This document shows positions 5,417 to 6,377 of a stretch of 6,377 nt of DNA, piece by piece. The DNA is taken from NCBI GenBank assembly GCA_002938075.1, contig PTLK01000120.1:1-6377 (forward strand), read 5' to 3'. Each line of letters starts with the position of its first letter. The stretch's first letter is position 1. Below the pieces are notes generated by a model, which did not search any database, was not told where the DNA came from, and was given only the letters and a program-made list of their open reading frames with translations. The translations under genes were made by a program, and so were the position numbers. Source of the stretch: Alphaproteobacteria bacterium MarineAlpha3_Bin3. GTDB taxonomy: Bacteria; Pseudomonadota; Alphaproteobacteria; Rhodospirillales; Casp-alpha2.

Positions 5417-5881
5417 TCAGGCCGCCGGTTCGGTCTTGCCGTCGGCGATGACTTCGACCGCCTGCGGCTTTTCGGCCTCGACGCTTTCCGGATCGGCCAC
5501 CGCCGCCAGGGCCGCGGTCGTGGTGTCGATGACCTGGGCTTCGGCGGGGGCGGCCTGTGGGGCCTGATCGGCGGGCTGAGGCGCGGACGGCGATTGTTTC
5601 TTGCCGTCGCGATTCTGGCCCTTGCCGGCTCCATTGCCGACTTCGGGGTTGGATATCCGGTAATAGTGTTCGGCGAACTGTAAGAAAGCCTCCGCCGATA
5701 TCCGGTCGCCCGAGACATTGGCGTCGCGGGCCAGGGCCAGGTATTTTTCCTGAACCTGCTGCGCGGTGCCGCGAATCTTGACCTCGGGGCCGTGGCTTTC
5801 GAAGTTGTTGTTCCGGCCCCCGGAATGGCGCTTGCCGCCACCGCGGGAACGCGAGCGTCTGTTATTGGAACCTTGTTTCAT
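5417..5881 (-). CDS. DUF4167-family protein, probable RNA-associated protein
   Basis: The 154-residue protein has three parts. Residues 1-26 are a basic, low-complexity tail rich in Arg, Gly, Ser and Asn (MKQGSNNRRSRSRGGGKRHS onward), the composition of RNA-binding tails. Residues 27-78 are the conserved DUF4167 core, with ESHGPEVKIRGTA, then QQVQEKYLALARDA, SGDRISAEAFLQFAEHYYRI: two predicted helices that resemble a short helical-repeat unit. Residues 80-154 are disordered, rich in Ala, Pro, Gln and Glu, and turn acidic. Length and layout are typical for this alphaproteobacterial family, whose biochemical role is not established to my knowledge. The start matches the usual M(K/R)QG..N family N-terminus, although the upstream AAAGATAAG is a poor ribosome site. 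From memory, genes of this family commonly sit just downstream of prmC, as here. A translation- or RNA-related role is inferred from the basic tail and this neighbourhood. Confidence 0.93.
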   Translation of the reverse strand: MKQGSNNRRSRSRGGGKRHSGGRNNNFESHGPEVKIRGTAQQVQEKYLALARDANVSGDRISAEAFLQFAEHYYRISNPEVGNGAGKGQNRDGKKQSPSAPQPADQAPQAAPAEAQVIDTTTAALAAVADPESVEAEKPQAVEVIADGKTEPAA

Positions 5882-5928
5882 CTTATCTTTGACTTTTTAA
5901 GGCTTTCATTTATTCCCCGCCCCGCGAG

Positions 5929-5950
5929 GGCCCAGCTATCGGTCTGGGCC
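5929..5950. repeat. Perfect 7-bp stem-loop upstream of the DUF4167 gene
   Basis: GGCCCAG (5929-5935) and CTGGGCC (5944-5950) are exact complements around an 8-base loop, about 48 bases before the DUF4167 start. Neither strand has a T-tract after the stem, so it is not an intrinsic terminator. It may be an operator, a leader hairpin that influences translation, or chance in GC-rich DNA. Confidence 0.5.
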
Positions 5951-6017
5951 GTCACAACCGACTCTGCCAAGTGCAAAAATGCAAATCAGAGAACCGGCAC
6001 ACCATGGGGAAAATTAA

Positions 6018-6072
6018 GTGAACAACTCCGCCCTAAGGCGTGGACCCCTCTTAAAGCTCAAAAGCTGTTCAC
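6018..6072. repeat. Nested inverted repeat in the prmC-DUF4167 spacer
   Basis: GTGAACA (6018-6024) pairs with TGTTCAC (6066-6072). Inside it, CGCC (6029-6032) pairs with GGCG (6037-6040) around CTAA. The 7-bp outer arms enclose 41 bases, so the fold is plausible but not strong. The arms could instead be two separate protein-binding half-sites. It matches no RNA family I know. Confidence 0.35.
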
Positions 6073-6129
6073 ACAAGCAAGGTAGTCGGTAGCGGGCTTC
6101 TTTCCAACCTTTTTTTCGGTTTATTGGCG

Positions 6130-6377
6130 TTATTTATCCGTAACCTGTTGCACTTCGACCACACGGGGGCGGCCGCAAAGGTCATCATGGACACAAACGA
6201 CGGCGAGGCCGTGGTCATCAAAAAGGGCGCTCACGGCCCCGGCCTGGGCGGCGCCGGTCTCGAAAAAGGCGCCGCCGCCGGGCGCCAGCAAGGGGCCGAT
6301 TTGGGGCGCCAGGGACCGGTAGCTTGTCAGCCCGTCGGGACCGCCGGAAAGCGCCAGGCGGGGTTCGAACCGGGATA
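6130..6377 (-). CDS. prmC: PrmC, release factor glutamine methyltransferase, C-terminal fragment
   Basis: The minus-strand frame that ends at TAA (6132-6130) gives 81 residues and continues past the window edge. It reads FEPRLALSGGPDGLTSYRSL, then APQIGPLLAPGGGAFFETGA, and later DDLCGRPRVVEV. The segments 'EPRLAL.GG.DGL..YR', 'LL.PGG.AF.E.GA.QA' and 'DL.GRPRVV' are hallmarks of the end of the PrmC (HemK) methyltransferase domain. PrmC uses S-adenosylmethionine to methylate the glutamine of the GGQ motif in release factors RF1 and RF2, which raises the efficiency of translation termination. The catalytic NPPY motif and the cofactor site lie outside the window. The fragment ends at the position expected for the family, so it is cut only by the window edge. 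It is followed on the same strand by the DUF4167 gene. Confidence 0.93.
   Translation of the reverse strand, partial: SRFEPRLALSGGPDGLTSYRSLAPQIGPLLAPGGGAFFETGAAQAGAVSALFDDHGLAVVCVHDDLCGRPRVVEVQQVTDK

Larger units (their letters stand above)
5882..6129. other. 248-bp structured spacer between prmC and the DUF4167 gene
   Basis: No gene is supported here. The region is richer in A/T than the coding sequence around it and contains several potential stems: a perfect 7-bp hairpin at 5929-5950, TGCA-AAAA-TGCA at 5972-5983, and a long-range pair at 6018-6072 with a short inner stem. On the minus strand it would be the 5' leader of the DUF4167 gene, a prmC 3' region, or house a small RNA. I recognise no known riboswitch or RNA family and no strong promoter. 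No GC-rich hairpin plus T-tract follows prmC, so read-through from prmC is possible. Confidence 0.6.

Noticed and set aside
5792..6085. 97-codon + strand frame spanning the DUF4167 start and the spacer
   Set aside because: Its first third is antisense to the DUF4167 basic tail, it has no ribosome site, and the remainder shows no protein-like character.
6090..6129. AACC-GAAAAAAA-GGTT on the minus strand after prmC as a terminator
   Set aside because: The stem is only 4 bp and the loop carries the A-run; no T-tract follows on the minus strand.

Overview
The window is GC-rich, densely coding DNA from an alphaproteobacterium. The evidence is a DUF4167 protein (a family I know only from Alphaproteobacteria), the partial neighbourhood prmC - DUF4167 - clpB, which I remember as common in that class, and an upstream clpB motif that resembles an RpoH (heat-shock sigma) promoter. 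I lean towards a Rhodospirillales-type genome, but I cannot assign a genus.

Layout from left to right. Positions 1-95 hold the last 30 residues of a GNAT-type acetyltransferase on the + strand. It converges, 14 bases away, on a minus-strand gene (110-940) for an exported, cysteine-containing protein that I do not recognise. Next on the minus strand is a two-gene toxin-antitoxin module. The Phd/YefM-type antitoxin (1449-1682) is followed by its PIN-domain toxin (1044-1430). A perfect 20-bp AT-rich inverted repeat overlaps a reasonable -10/-35 pair just upstream, which fits autoregulation. Between this module and clpB lies about 100 bp of dense, nested inverted repeats (1757-1854), which looks like an interspersed palindromic element.

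clpB (1862-4459, minus) is complete and canonical: N domain, two AAA+ modules and the middle coiled coil. Its divergent neighbour (4626-5390, plus) encodes a short MOSC-domain protein with the conserved cysteine. The 166-bp space between them carries the putative heat-shock promoter for clpB. The MOSC gene converges on the DUF4167 gene (5417-5881, minus). After a 248-bp structured intergenic region comes the 3' end of prmC (6130-6377, minus), which runs off the window.

Functionally, the minus-strand prmC/DUF4167/clpB set is housekeeping: translation termination, a probable RNA-associated protein, and protein disaggregation. The toxin-antitoxin pair and the repeat element are the accessory part. 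I see no CRISPR array, tRNA, rRNA, insertion sequence or phage gene, and no convincing new multi-gene system. The most open questions are the unrecognised exported protein, the palindromic element, and the structured spacer between prmC and the DUF4167 gene.
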